Shown piece by piece: positions 34,630 through 46,062 of a stretch of DNA of 64,000 nt (position 1 is its first letter; the number at the start of each line of letters is the position of its first letter). The notes beneath the pieces are model-generated. The model was not told the DNA's origin. It made no database searches and worked only from the letters and a program-made list of their open reading frames with translations. The translations under genes and the position numbers were made by a program. The stretch is from Portunus trituberculatus (taxonomy: Eukaryota > Arthropoda > Malacostraca > Decapoda > Portunidae), in the NCBI RefSeq assembly GCF_017591435.1, contig NC_059304.1, positions 30,408,361-30,472,360 on the forward strand, read 5' to 3'.

Positions 34630-35181
34630 CTAACTAGATTTTCTTTTGTCTTGAGAACTCCTATCATTTTGTTTGTCATATTTTCTTCTTTTTTCTTTAA
34701 GTTGTTCTTGAATCACCTCCTGAAAATCGGCCTTATCTTTCTTATCTTGGACTCTCCATGCTTGTACTTCTTTTTTAATCACGTTCTGTACTCTTTCCTC
34801 TTCCTTGTTTACTAGATCTTTCAGCTTCTCCCTTTCTTTCTCGGCTTTACCAAGTCCTTCTTCCATCTGCTTTGTGTAGTTAGCTACTTCCTTTTTTAGT
34901 TCTTCGTTTTCAGCTCTTAGCCTAGCTTTGTTTTCTTCCACTTTTCTTATCCTTTCTCTCAGTCTTATAAACTCCTTTTCCTGTTTTTCATTCTCTTTCA
35001 TTTCCATCTTCTCCTTTATCAGTTTATCTAGTTTACATTCAATATTGAACACTCTCTTAAGTAGTGACGTAGTCGTCGTATCGAAGCCTTCGAATACGCG
35101 TTCTCCCTCACCAACATAGTCATCATCAGCCCCTTCTCTATTCTCATGTCTGCATTTGGATGGAATATCTTTTTCACTCAT
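34630..35181 (-). pseudogene. A2 ORF1 N-terminal coiled coil
   Basis: 183-codon frame beginning MSEKDIPSKCRHENREGADD. A long charged coiled coil follows (LLKRVFNIECKLDKLIKEKM; RLRERIRKVEENKARLRAEN; EEGLGKAEKEREKLKDLVNK). The A3 copy (50628-50035) has the same start and stays in frame longer (MIGVLKTKENLVREIAEKKK), showing that A2 has a frameshift near 34690. The downstream RRM-like half is broken. The protein would bind element RNA. Confidence 0.83.
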
Positions 35182-35886
35182 TATTCCTTAATAATTGATT
35201 TCATGAAGAAAGAAAAAAAAAATGAGTCCACACTACCTGCCCAGGCCACTGTAAATACTATAGAACAGGTATGTAGTGAAGATTAGCTGATTGTCGGAAC
35301 TGCACCAGTGCGTCCGCCCTCAACCGTGTCTCTCGTGTGTATTCACCTAGTTGTATTTGCCTAGTTGTAATTTTACAGGGCCTGGGTATCATACTCGTGT
35401 GGCCCCGTCTCCATATCTACACACATCCAACTTTCCTTTAAAACTATGCACACTCCTCGCTGACACCACCACCTCACTCAAACCATTCCACACCTCCACA
35501 CATCTTTGTGGGAAACTATATTTCTTCACATCCTTCAAGCATATTCCCTTGGCTATCTTTTTACTATGCGATCTCGTAGTTCTATTTAAGTTTTCCTCTC
35601 TCAACATCATTTGCTCATTATCCACTTCACAGTTTATAAACCTGTATTAAATCTCCTCTTTCTCTTCTTTGTTCCAAGGTAAGCAAATTCATTTCTTTTA
35701 ATCTCTCCTCATAGGTCATTTCTGCCAATTCCGGAACCATTTTTCTTGCCATTCTCTGCAATCTCTCCAACTTCCTTATATGCTTCTTTTTATAAGGGGA
35801 CCAAACCACTCCAGCATATTCCAATCTTGGTCTAATTACCGTACTAATTAATTTCTTCATCATATCTTTATCCATATAATGGAAGG

Positions 35887-36774
35887 CTAATCCAATATTT
35901 TTATCAAATTATACGTTTCTCCAAACATCTTATCAATATGAGCCTCAAACTGCCCATGGTCTTGTATTATCACTCCCAAATCCTTTTCCTTTTCCACCTT
36001 TTTCAACACTACTTCTTCACCCATCTTATATGACCCTCTTGGCCGTCTTCCACTCTTCCCCATCTCCATCACATGACTTTTGCTCAGATTAAATTCCATT
36101 TGCCACCTCTTGCTCCACTCCCAAATCTTATCCAGATCTGCCTGTAAAATTTCACAATCTTCTTCACTCTTCACACACCTACACAACTTCGCATCATCCG
36201 CAAACAAATTAATATAACTGTTTACTCCCTCTGGCATGTCATTAATATATACAAGGAAAAGTATTGGTGCCAGCACTGAGCCTTGTGGGACTCCACTCTC
36301 CACCACCAACCAGTCCGACTTTGCATCCCTTATTACCGTTCTCATCTCCCTCCATCTCAAGTAGTTTTCCATCCACTTTAACACTTTTCCTTTCAGTCCT
36401 CCATAAATCTCTAATTTCCATAGCAGTCTCATGTGAGGTACCTTGTCAAAAGCTTTCTTTAAATCCAAATATACACAGTCCATCCATCCCTCTCTCTCTT
36501 GTATTTTGTCAACCACTCTTGAATAAAAGCTCAGTAGATTTGTTACACATGACCTCCCTTTCCTAAAGCCAAATTGATGATCCGATAATAACTTATGATC
36601 CTCCAGGAACCGTATCCAATATTTCTTTATCACCCTCTCACAAATCTTACCGACCACACTTGTTAGAGACACAGGTCTATAGTTAAGAGGCTCTTCCTTA
36701 CTGCCTCCCTTATAAATGGGCACCACTTCAGCTCTTTTCCACTCTACTGGTACTTCCCTGTTTCTAATGAACAC
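35887..36774 (-). CDS. B2 ORF2 reverse transcriptase core
   Basis: 295-codon frame: VPVEWKRAEVVPIYKGGSKE, EPLNYRPVSLTSVVGKICER, DHQFGFRKGRSCVTNLLSFY, then WMDCVYLDLKKAFDKVPHMR with no frameshift at the site where family A copies break, SGVPQGSVLAPILFLVYIND, LFADDAKLCRCVKSEEDCEI and GQFEAHIDKMFGETYNL. All RT palm motifs and both catalytic aspartates are intact. The frame ends at YNLIKILD because of a small deletion near 35890, and the thumb and C-terminus follow in another frame (35875-35389). Confidence 0.88.
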   Translation of the reverse strand: MFIRNREVPVEWKRAEVVPIYKGGSKEEPLNYRPVSLTSVVGKICERVIKKYWIRFLEDHKLLSDHQFGFRKGRSCVTNLLSFYSRVVDKIQEREGWMDCVYLDLKKAFDKVPHMRLLWKLEIYGGLKGKVLKWMENYLRWREMRTVIRDAKSDWLVVESGVPQGSVLAPILFLVYINDMPEGVNSYINLFADDAKLCRCVKSEEDCEILQADLDKIWEWSKRWQMEFNLSKSHVMEMGKSGRRPRGSYKMGEEVVLKKVEKEKDLGVIIQDHGQFEAHIDKMFGETYNLIKILD

Positions 36775-37209
36775 CTTATAATATCATATAATGGATCAAT
36801 CAATTCTTCTCTACACTCCTTCAATAATTTTCCTGAAACTTCATCTGGTCCCATCGCTTTATCATCTTTAAGTTCCTCCAACATTTTATATAACTCCTTT
36901 TAGGTATCTTAATGTCATCCATGTGCACATTTCCTTGTACATTCTGAGGCTTTACAAACATTGTTTCTTTAGTAAATACTTGCTGAAACCTATTATTTAG
37001 CAATTCCGCTATATTCTTAGGGTCATCTACTATCCCTTGCTCTCCTTTTAATCTTTCAATGGACTCTCTTTTTAAGTTTACCATTTATGAACCTGTAAAA
37101 CAATTTTGGATGTTCCTTACTCTTGTCTACAATATCTTTTTCAAATTTTCTTTCTTCCTCCTCCTTACCCTCACATACTCATTTCTCGCCACTCTATAAT
37201 TCTCCTTAT

Positions 37210-37782
37210 TTAGTATATTCCTGCTCTTTTCCATCTTTTCCAAGCCACATCTCTCTTTTCCTTAGCCTTAACACAAGTTGCATTAAACCAATCCTTTCTT
37301 CCTTCCTCTCTCGGTTTATACTTTGGTACAAATTTCATAACTCCTTCTTTATAATATTTCATAAAAATCTCATATTTCTTTTGCACTTCTCTGATTTGTA
37401 ACATCTCCTCCCAATCTAATTTTCTGAAATAATTTTTCAAACTTTCTGTGTCCATCTTTCTATAATTCAATCTACCACTCCTGTATGTCTCGTCTTTCCT
37501 TCGCTGTGTTGTTGCTATCTGCATTTCCATAACCACATGATCACTCTTTCCCAAAGGACATTTGTATTGTATATCTCCACATAGGTACACTTCTCTTGTT
37601 AACACCAAATCCAGTCTAGCCGGTTCATCATCTCCTCTATATCTAGTATTTTCCTTCACCCTCTGTTCCATCATATTTTCCATCATTAGATTAAGAAATC
37701 TCTCTCCCATGCTTCCTCCAACACCACTTACTAGATTTTCCCAATCCACCTCCTTACAATTAAAATCTCCTACTAGTATCAC
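37210..37782 (-). pseudogene. B2 ORF2 endonuclease C-terminus and connector
   Basis: 190-codon frame: ILVGDFNCKEVDWENLVSGV, DEPARLDLVLTREVYLCGDI, CPLGKSDHVVMEMQIATTQR, RKMDTESLKNYFRKLDWEEM and GRKDWFNATCVKAKEKRDVA. The endonuclease GDFN and SDH motifs are intact. The N-terminal endonuclease with LTETKL is in a separate frame (38272-37979). Frameshifts at about 37790 and 37210 separate the pieces. Confidence 0.83.
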
Positions 37783-39550
37783 CTTTCTTTTCCAGATAAT
37801 ACACTTTCCAAACTCTGTAAAGTATCCTTGATCATATTGTCGTATTCCTTAATGTCCAAGAATTTGTTTTAGGAGGTACATAGGTCACCATGATTATTAA
37901 TTCTTTTCCATCACTTTTTATCCTTATGCTTATCACTTCTGCGTTGTTCTTCCCATACCAAACCTTATCCACATTTATTTATTTCTTCGTCATAATCATA
38001 ACTCCTCCTCCACCTTTACTCTCTCTATCCTTTCTCCATATATTATATTTATTATCCAAATTTATCTTTGTTTTTTCATGCAATTTTGTCTCAGTCAAAC
38101 ACACTATATCAGGCTTCTCCACCATCATATAGTCTTGCAATTCCAATCTACTTGACAGTATCCCATCTATATTAGTATACATTACGGTCCACCCACTGCT
38201 CCCTCTAGGGGTTTCTCCGCATTCCTTCTTTCCACATACCACTTTCTGACTCTCTCTCCCATAACTCTCCAAAAACTTTCTCTTTCCTCCTCAGACCGCT
38301 CATCATTTTTCCTTCTCGCCTCTTCCAACAATTCCTTATATCTTCTCCTCTCTTCCTCATTTCTATTCTTTCTAACAAACACCTCTTTACAACCTTCTAT
38401 CTCTCTTAACTTTGATGTTCTATATAGGATATCCTCCAGATTGTTGTGACTTCAGTACTACTTTAATCGGTCTGCTCCTCCTCCTTATACGGACCCAGTC
38501 TATGGATCTCTTCCACTTCTTCTTGTAGGTCTTTTTTCATCATCATTTAGATTTTTAACAGATCTCTTACCGTTTTAATTCTTCCTTAATTCTCTTAGGC
38601 TTATATGTTATATTTTGTTCTTTCATCCCAAATATTAACACACTCTTCTTCTTTTCTGCTATTTCTCTTATCAATGTTTCCTTATTCTTTATAACATTAA
38701 CCAGTTCCTTGGACCTTTCTTTTTTGTCTTCCTTCAACTGATCTTTAATTATTTCTTGTAATCCAACCATCTCTGCTTCCCTCGACTCAGTCCATTGTGT
38801 TTTCTTCAGTTCCCATTCCCCTTTCAAACCTTTCATTCTGCTCACTAATCATTTTCTTAAAGTCATCTTTCTCCTATACTACTGTCTCCATTTTCTCCTC
38901 CAACCGTCTCTTGTATTTTTCAACCTCCACTCTCAAGTGTGCATTCTCATCCACCAATCGTTTTTTCATTTTCCTCCAGTCTCTTAACTCTTTCCTTCAA
39001 AGCCTTGCGGAATTCTCTATCCTGCTCCTCCTCACTCCTCTGAACTTTTAATTCCTTCACCAATTCCTCAAATCTCTTCTCCAACATTACCAATCTACCT
39101 TACATTGTTGCCCCTGTTGAAGATGGACTCATGCTTTGACTGGCCACTTTCGGCTTTGCTCCCTGGGCCTCATCGACATATTTTGAATTTGGTTATTTAT
39201 TTCTTACCAGTCTATCCATTTTTTTTACTCTTCCTGGGAGCATTTGGGTGTGTGGTCACTGAGGGCCAGGCCTGGTAGCTACGTGTGTGTGGTGGGATGC
39301 GTTGGCGGCTGCTTTGGCTGGCCTTTGTGTGGTTCCCACTCTGTCGTTTGGAGTGTGGAGGTTCTCACACCTCCGATCACTCCCATGTACACGCCACCAG
39401 GCTACGTTCACTCTGTACACTCGTTCACTCGCTCTGGTTGCCCCCCAATACCAATAACAATTCTCACTCAAGCACATTGCTTAGCGTGTGGAGTGTTAGT
39501 TAGATGGCACTCTGAGCAGGAGGCACGTCCGCTCTCCATGGAGCGCGGAG

Positions 39551-39566
39551 TGTGTGTGTGTGTGTC
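39551..39566. repeat. (GT)n tract at the 5' junction of B2
   Basis: Short GT tract that directly touches the 5' UTR end of B2. Confidence 0.85.
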
Positions 39567-39765
39567 TGGGTGTTTGTGTGTTATAGAGGATACGTGCTGC
39601 AGAGAGAGCATGTCAAGTCAAGTCATATTTTATCCAGATATCAAACATGGATTGTTTGCCAACTGAGTTATGGTACAACTAGGGCAATTTTGGGTTCCAG
39701 ATTTTATCTGGCAACCATTTTATTCAAAAAGGGAAATATTCAGCAACCAAGGTTCCATTGTAATT

Positions 39766-39806
39766 ATAATAACAGCAATAATATTATCAATAATAACAAT
39801 AATAAC

Positions 39807-39838
<32 letters not shown>

Positions 39839-39866
39839 GAAGAAGAAGAAGAATAACAATAACAAC

Positions 39867-39898
<32 letters not shown>

Positions 39899-40022
39899 TA
39901 ATAATAATAATAATAATAATAATCACAATAATGATGATTATAATAATAAATATAATAATAACAATAATAATAACAACAATAATGATGATGATAACAATAA
40001 TAATAATAACAATAATAAATGA
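39766..40022. repeat. Compound (AAT)n/(AAC)n/(AAG)n microsatellite
   Basis: About 257 bp of trinucleotide repeat, mostly AAT with AAC and a short AAG run at 39838-39852. Open frames across it (poly-Asn, poly-Ile) are artefacts. It lies 26 bp from the candidate NDUFV1 exon. Confidence 0.95.
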
Positions 40023-40048
40023 TAATATTTAAACAGACTGCAGCTCAC

Positions 40049-40095
40049 CTTGTTTGAGTTGTTCCTCTTCATCAAAACACTGCAGATACCACGAT
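40049..40095 (-). CDS. NDUFV1: Candidate upstream NDUFV1 exon (transit-peptide region)
   Basis: On the minus strand a CTATTTCAG acceptor precedes 40095 and a GTGAGC donor follows 40049. The 47-nt exon ends in phase 0, as the 15884 exon requires, and reads RGICSVLMKRNNSNK before joining [10 protein letters not shown]. The residues are basic with Ser/Asn and few acidic residues, compatible with a mitochondrial presequence. Such presequences are poorly conserved, so homology cannot confirm it. Splice sites of this quality occur by chance, and RNA data would decide. Confidence 0.42.
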
Positions 40096-40214
40096 CTGAA
40101 ATAGAAATAGGAAAATTTATCATTAATTATTAAAAGGTGTATGATATGCTTTCTTGATGAAAGATAGCACTGGCCTGCTCACGTGCCACAACCTATAGGA
40201 AATAGGCCAAATTA

Positions 40215-40451
40215 ATTACACAAAATTAGAAAAGTGTCTTGAAACCTCCCTCATAAAGTATTTTAAGTCATAGGAAAATGAAAATACAAAAAAGTGGAGA
40301 GAATTTTGAAATTTACAAGTGAAAGGGATGAATGATTAAGAATACTGGTTAACTCGTGCATTAGGGAGGTAGACAGAATAGTGATAAGAGACAGTATGGA
40401 GTTCTGCACAGCAAGACTGTGGGAGAAGAGGTATGTAATTAACAAAATCAG
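40215..40451 (-). pseudogene. Family G fragment, part 1 (split by Harbinger)
   Basis: Resembles 16980-17160: GTGTCTTGAAACCTCCCTC, then GGTTAACTCGTGCATTAGGG, the complement of the Jockey-like ORF2 C-terminus. It continues on the other side of the Harbinger element at 45163, which shows the insertion point. Confidence 0.7.
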
Positions 40452-40800
40452 GGGCCATACTTATAAAACTCCACAAAGATGCTGTCTTAGTTAGGAAAAG
40501 TACTTAACCTACGAGACTTAAGTGCTAAGAATCTTTCCTAGCAGGATGCTTTGTTAAGTAACCGTCTTTAGGCGCTTACCCGCTAACTGCTAACATGAGC
40601 AGACGTTATGTAATGTTTATAGAGGAATTTTGGAAGAAACGGGTGAAAATACGTAAAAATTATATTTCAAATAAAAAATATATTTATCTAGTTAGTTTTC
40701 AACAATCACCTCTTCATTTTAACCTTGATAATTGAAGGTATAAATTTATCACTAATGTTGTCATCTTGTCAAAACAACAATCATTTGGCGCCAACTTCAA

Positions 40801-42600
40801 ATGCTCACCATGGCTACTCAAGAGACTCAAGACAAGAAGAGGAACAGGAAGACGAACTGGACGCCTTCATCTGGCCCACGTATACAAAATTCTCGCAAAA
40901 AATACTCCGGAGCGACTTGTCCACAGCTGGCTGCTCCAAGGAAGCCAGAAATGCTGCATGGAGGAGCAATAGTGTGGAGGTGTCTGCCATGTCAGACATT
41001 CTCCGCACTGAGGAGTGCCAGAAACATTGGCATATTATAAAATCTGAGGCAAGACGGAACACCCGCAAGCAGAGAGAAGCCATGACTACCACAGGTAAGT
41101 TATTAATTTGGTAGCTATTTTTTGTGTTATATTTGTGTGTGAGTTGCAAGATTTTAATATTTTTGAGCTTGATAGAAATTTCAGTTTCACCCTAACAAAA
41201 GATATGATTTATCTTATTATTCCTTTTAAGCACTGAATACATAAGGCAATTTCACTTAAAGAAAAGTATTTATTTACGGTTATTTATATTTTGCAAGGAA
41301 GCTTACTAGTATTTGAGTAAATACCAAGTTTCAGCAGGTCTACTGCTAAGGTCACTTGAGATTTAGATCATGGAACCTAACCACTTTAAGGAATAAATTT
41401 CAGTAAACTGTTCCTGTTTTAAGTTTGGAAGCAGCAACATTGAAAGTTTTGTAGTAGTGATTAATATATTAAAGTGCCAGCCATTTCCTGCATTTTTTTT
41501 TTTTTTTTTTTTTTGTGAAGTGGATGCATTTATTGCACACACTAATTATGATGCAGTGTTTACCTCTGACAAATAATATTACTCCAACCACACATCTGAC
41601 TTACGTATGTTATGTGAAAACATGTTCTTTATAAATTATTTATTTGTATTTGCAATTCATTAGCAATAAGATTATATTATACTTTCCAGGTGGTGGACCT
41701 CCTGCCAACCCTCCTCTCTCCCAGCTCGATGAGTTGATCTTTGAGATTTTGAACCCCAAGAATGTCTCTATTCATGGGTGTACCAATAAGGCGAGCATCA
41801 TTGAATGCACCTTCCTTAACAAAGGATAAGCCACTTGTAGATATAGCAATATTAGGCCACAATGTTGTCTCAAATGTCTGGAATCCAAAACACTCGTGTT
41901 CCTACTTAGTTTACAACTTACAGTTAAACACAATGGTAAATTTGTTATCTAGTGTTGAGAAAATATCATTTATTTTTTTATTCTTTAACCAAACAGCTAA
42001 AACAGTAATAAGAAAAGAAAAAAAACTAATAAAGTTAACTTAATTCCTATCCCTTCTCTCCCTTCATAAGTTTGGTGTTGTAGTGGGTGAATGTGCTAAT
42101 GATAACGAGTCTAAGGGATTTACAGTTTCTTAGACATGGGGTTCCTTCAAACAGAATAGGATTTAAGTCAAACACATTGTACCCTTAGCTAGATTTACTG
42201 GTTTCTGTTACTTTTATCCTTAGCAATAAAACCAAAAACATTATCAGTTTAGTTTCTGAAGTTAGAACTAATGATGCCAGCAGTGTGCAGGCAGCAGATG
42301 ATGCTGGGGAAGTGGCAGAGGCAGCCCAGCAGAGAGAAGTGGTGACCGAGGCAGTGAGTGTGGAGGAGGAGGCACCTGCCACACCACTTGCAGCACCAAC
42401 AGGGGCCAGACTTCCCTGGTACATCACTGGTGTTTGTGGATGAGGAGGAGATCATCCACCTGCAGAAGAAAAGGAAGCTTGAGCTTGCACTCCTTGAAGA
42501 ATCTATAATGGCTCAGGAAAGGAAGCAAGAAGCAGAACAGGCTAAGTACATGAACTACACACAAAAACTGGAGTACCTGAAACAAACAAATAAAAAATAA
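40801..42600 (+). pseudogene. Harbinger Myb/SANT-like accessory protein gene (spliced, frameshifted)
   Basis: Exon 1 encodes ATQETQDKKRNRKTNWT, then after a frameshift near 40858 ELDAFIWPTYTKFSQKILRS, SKEARNAAWRSNSVEVSAMS and RTEECQKHWHIIKSEARRNT. This is the tri-helical Myb/SANT-like domain with its KRxxNWT start and KxxWxxIK-type third helix. A donor (ACAG/GTAAGT) at 41094/41095 and an acceptor (TTTCCAG) at 41689 join in phase to give TTTGGGPPANPPLSQLDELI. A later segment encodes EAEQAKYMNYTQKLEYLKQT before the stop at 42600, a C-terminal coiled coil. Such proteins help Harbinger transposase enter the nucleus and bind the ends. Stops and frameshifts make this copy defective. Confidence 0.78.
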
Positions 42601-42860
42601 TAATAAAGATATAAATAATGTACTATTTGTTTTTATTTGTAACCACTCAACCAAATATTAGTGTTTATACAAAATTAACTGCAGTTTCCATATGCTCAAC
42701 CTACAATCTACTTACTTCAGGTATGGGAGAGAAAAAAAAAAAAAAACTACTTACATGAGAATAACACCAATCTCAGCAGTCATGACACTGGTGTCTCATC
42801 ACTCATCAATGCTGTAAAAGAAAGACATTGTTTTACTGCTTGATGTATGTTGTATCACAC

Positions 42861-42861
<1 letters not shown>

Positions 42862-42932
<71 letters not shown>
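42862..42932. repeat. (AT)n microsatellite
   Basis: About 70 bp of AT between the two Harbinger genes. Confidence 0.95.
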
Positions 42933-42933
<1 letters not shown>

Positions 42934-43296
42934 CTACAGAACCATTGATAATGTAGTCAATGCCACACTCATAAAAATAAGCTAAAAATAATTAAGAAAG
43001 AATCATTTAAGTTAGTTGTGAAAGTGTGTTAATTAGTTTTTTAGATATTGCTGAGATACACATTCATCATAACCCATTTAAATATTGTAAGGCTGAACAG
43101 TGATACTGTGGTATCTGTGAAGAACTCTATCTTTGCAATAGTGGGTGACTGGCAGAGAGTGAGGGAAGGAAGATGAAATCACCAACATAACAGTGCACAC
43201 ACAACAAAACAAGACATATAAATATAAATAACAAAGTGACAGAGGGGAAAAAAAACTGAAGAATGCTACTATAATCAGCATTATGGGTTGTGTTAC

Positions 43297-44966
43297 TTAC
43301 TTTAAGTGAAGCACAACAAATTCATCCCTGTAAAGGATTCCTTCATGGCGACTTTGAACTTTCTGTGTTGGGGGTCGCTCCTCGTTGCCTCCATCCTCGG
43401 CTGCAGCAAGATGGTCTTCTTCCTCAGGAAGAATGATGTTTCTTGCTTTGCAGATGTTGTGCAGCAGTGCACAAACCTCTACAATTTGGCAGACCTTGGA
43501 TGGAGGACCAACTCGGATCTCACTGTGTAGCACGTGAAAATGTCGCTTCAGCTGCCCGATGCCTCTCTCAACAACGCTGCAGATTTTCTTGTGGGCCCTG
43601 AAATTAATATAGATTTCAATCTTACAATGCAGTACTTGAAAGTGGTATGATGCATTAATTTAATTTCTGCAAACATTTAGGTTATGTCATGTATAAGGTT
43701 AAGTTAAGATTCATTGTTTGATAATGATTTGTGACATGATAGCTTAAACATTATGAAACATATAAAAAAAATCTCTAGTATAACATTGGTTAGGTTAATA
43801 TATTCACATGAAAACTTGAATAAAAAAGAAGAAACTCTTAAATATTTGGAAATTTTCTTGAAATTTACTTGTTGTATTGGTGATTCAACCAACACACTTT
43901 ACATCATTAAAGCCCTCTGCAGGGTCTACATTTTACTTTATGGAGCATTTCTAGCCACATTCTACCTTGTCAGATATTAATGATACAGAGGGGGCAAAGC
44001 TCCCCAGGTAGGAGGTTACACAATGTTAAATTACTTTACCTTATCAGTTGTTCTGGTCAAGTTTCAAAATGTTAAGTTACTCTGCGTTAATGGGGGGTGA
44101 AGTCAACCCAATGAGGTTACAAAATGTTAGGTTAGGTTACTTCATATTATGGAAGAATCCAATAAGGTAGGGGGGAGGGTCAAGATTGTGTGAAACTGCA
44201 ATAATATTTCTAAATCACCTAATTCATTAATATAGCACTTTATATTAGTTTATATGAAAAAGTGTAACTATGGGAGGTAAATAATTAGTTTTGTGTTTAG
44301 TGTGATGTGGGATAATTAATTAGGTAACTTTTTATCTAAATTTTACTATTCAGTAGCTTACCTGTTATAAGAAGACTGTGCTCCAGGCTGTGGTCTGAGG
44401 TATGGAGTCGGTAGCCACTTCTTGTTGGGATAGCCACTATCTCCCAGCAAGTGACACCCAGCTGGGATGATGCCATTGTCAAATATCGTGCAGAATCCAC
44501 TTTGAGCAAGTATTCTTGCATCCTGAACCGATCCCGGCCACTTTGCAACTACATCAATAATGTGGTATCAAGCATCACTCCCCCTTCCTCCTCTGAGTTT
44601 CCAATTGGGTGACTACAAATCTTATGAATTGAGAGAGAATGGCATTGTATCACTGTATCACTGATGATCCTGCTGATGGTCTGTTGTGAGGGCCCCAAGT
44701 CATCATTGCTGCACTGCTGTATCTTTCCTATAGCGAGGTACCGCAGTGAAGATAACTTGCATCTCGGGGAGAGAGGCCTTGTTCCTTGAAGTTGGTCTCA
44801 TCAGCCTTTCCCGCACCAAATTTGTCACGAAAATTATACCAGCAGGATCCTGCCAATACCTCTTCACCAGCTCACGGTCATCTAGCTCATTCAGGACGTC
44901 CTTCATCTCACGAAACGTCCGTCTCTGTTGCAGGTGGTGGCGGTGCGGTTCCTCTCGAGCGGCCAT
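43297..44966 (-). pseudogene. PIF/Harbinger DDE transposase gene (HARBI1-like), one intron, partly deleted
   Basis: Minus strand. The start MAAREEPHRHHLQQRRTFRE is followed by LNELDDRELVKRYWQDPAGI, an HTH-containing N-terminus. After frameshifts GPSQQTISRIISDTVIQ follows. Sequence encoding the first catalytic Asp (the IDGTH block) is absent near 44560-44620. It resumes as KWPGSVQDARILAQ, GIIPAGCHLLGDSGYPNKKW (second catalytic Asp in GDSGYP) and PYLRPQPGAQSSYNR. An intron (donor GTAAGC at 44361, acceptor TTTCAG ending 43598) joins in phase to AHKKICSVVERGIGQLKRHF, with the third acidic residue in VERGIG, and the C-terminus ends VVLHLK at 43297. Without the first Asp it cannot cut DNA. Confidence 0.85.
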
Positions 44967-45002
44967 GTTTACTTTTAGGATGAAATCTTAGGAGCGCCTC
45001 TT

Positions 45003-45035
45003 ACTGCTAAAACACCTCTGGAGGTGTTTTAGCAG
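45003..45035. repeat. Short perfect hairpin inside the Harbinger right end
   Basis: CTAAAACACCTC directly followed by its complement GAGGTGTTTTAG (with a shared GG core). It is subterminal and may help transposase binding; function is not shown. Confidence 0.75.
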
Positions 45036-45162
45036 TAAGACGCGTTTTTAGGGCTTAAGATGCCGTCTTAAGGATTTAAGACTCGAGTTCCGCCATTTTT
45101 GTGATTTAAGACGACTTCTTACCTTTAGGACGTCATCTTAGTGTTTATAAGTACGGGCCCAG

Positions 45163-45960
45163 AAGAGCAGTTAGCATGAAATAGTCAAAAATAGCAAGAA
45201 ATGTAATACTCCAATGATGAGAGGATAAAAACTTTCAATTAAAATTGGTAAGATGAAATGCTTTTGATCCCATCCTATTCAACAGAACAATATGAATGAG
45301 ACTACCCATGTGTGTGAAATGTACTCCACAAACAGACAAATAAGATCTCTTTTCTGAGTTCGCTGCTAGAGACTCATGAAAACCTGTGAATACAACTTTG
45401 AGTGACTAATTTAAAAAATGCGGTTTTAGCAAGATATGATATATGAAGTTTCCAATTTAGATTATCTGTAAAGGACAGACTGTAAAGTGCATAAGAGAGA
45501 GAAGAGTTAAATGCCACTGAAGAGGGAAGTTTATTTGAAGATTGTGTTTAGCTACGGAAAAGGGAAATTGAGTTTTTAGAGCACTCATCAATAGTAAGTT
45601 TGCTCTGCCTCAAGTCAAATTTTAGCCTCAGTCAAATTTTAGAAAGATCCATAAGTCAGAAACAAGAGGAAAGATTTTCACTTTCTGTAGAGGACAAACT
45701 GAAGATGTCAAGTGCATAAGAGAGAACAGTTGAATGTAAATGAAAGGGGGAGTTTGTTTGAAGGAAGTGTTGAACAAACAAAAAGGGAAATTGAGTTTTT
45801 GAAGCACTGAATAATAATAAGTTTACTCTGCCCTAAAAAAGAAATTTTACAAAGATCAAAGCTAGACACAAGAAAGATTCTTACTTAATGTTTTTAGCTA
45901 ATTGGAGGACAGTCATCATAATTTTGGTCAGAAAGCAAAAAACATGAATTTCAGGTGATG
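45163..45960 (-). pseudogene. Family G fragment, part 2, with an internal tandem duplication
   Basis: Continues the family G ORF2 from 40451 (complement of the DRVESKAF region near 45270). From about 45472 a stretch with AAATTGAGTTTTTAGAGCAC and CTCTGCC is repeated from about 45692 (AAATTGAGTTTTTGAAGCAC, CTCTGCCC). The repeat unit is about 220 bp. The same segment, single copy, is at the window start (1-130). All frames are closed, so this is old. Confidence 0.65.
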
Positions 45961-46062
45961 AAAGGCTTCAATGTTGTTTGCAGGCTACCATTCTATCAAG
46001 TGTGGCAAAATAGGCTCAATTACACCCAGATTTAGGGAGAAAGAAAAAGGAAGGTGTAAGGG

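Larger units (their letters stand above)
31267..35335 (-). mobile_element. Family A2: near full-length CR1-like retrotransposon
   Basis: Minus strand. 5' UTR (35335-35182), ORF1 (35181-34630 and frameshifted remains to about 34230), endonuclease start (about 34130-33780), ORF2 frame (33898-32387), RT palm (32396-31980), thumb and C-terminus (31782-31306), 3' UTR GGCCTGGGCTTTATGCTCGT (plus-strand reading), and tail running into (GT)n at 29823-30022. The 5' end CGAGAGACACGGTTGAGGGC is also found in A3 (50784), so it is genuine. It abuts the GTGTGTATTCACC tail of B2. Several frameshifts make it inactive. Confidence 0.92.
35336..39550 (-). mobile_element. Family B2: near full-length CR1-like retrotransposon
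   Basis: Minus strand. 5' UTR (39550-39215), broken ORF1 (about 39210-38182), endonuclease (38272-37979 and 37782-37210), connector, RT (36774-35887), C-terminus (35875-35389), 3' UTR GCCCAGGCCCTGTAAAATTA and a double tail unit (AACTAGGCAAATACAACTAG, GTGAATACACACGA) ending at 35336. It is uninterrupted by other insertions. The 5' end GGAGCGCGGAG abuts TGTGTGTGTGTGTGTGTC (39551). ORF1 carries several small deletions, so it is weaker than B1 there, but RT has the normal FADD. Confidence 0.92.
40452..45159. mobile_element. PIF/Harbinger DNA transposon with two genes, TIRs and CAG target duplication
   Basis: The left end GGGCCATACTTATAAA and the reverse-complemented right end GGCCCGTACTTATAAA form terminal inverted repeats. 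CAG at 40449-40451 and 45160-45162 is the 3-bp target duplication expected of this superfamily. It is 4708 bp. As in autonomous Harbingers, it carries a Myb/SANT-like protein gene (plus strand, left half) and a convergent DDE transposase gene (minus strand, right half). Both genes are damaged. It also contains an AT tract and near the right end a perfect hairpin (TAAAACACCTC/GAGGTGTTTTA, about 45008-45032). Flanking family G sequence is continuous across it. Confidence 0.92.

Noticed and set aside
39552..40032. Poly-asparagine or poly-isoleucine proteins
   Set aside because: Translation of the AAT/AAC/AAG microsatellite, without a supported start or splice context.
43306..43530. Plus-strand frame opposite the Harbinger transposase C-terminus
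   Set aside because: Antisense shadow; splicing and conserved VERGIGQLKRHF residues are on the minus strand.
44100..44140. Telomere-type TTAGG array
   Set aside because: Only a few GGTTAGGTTAGG words inside the Harbinger intron; no array.
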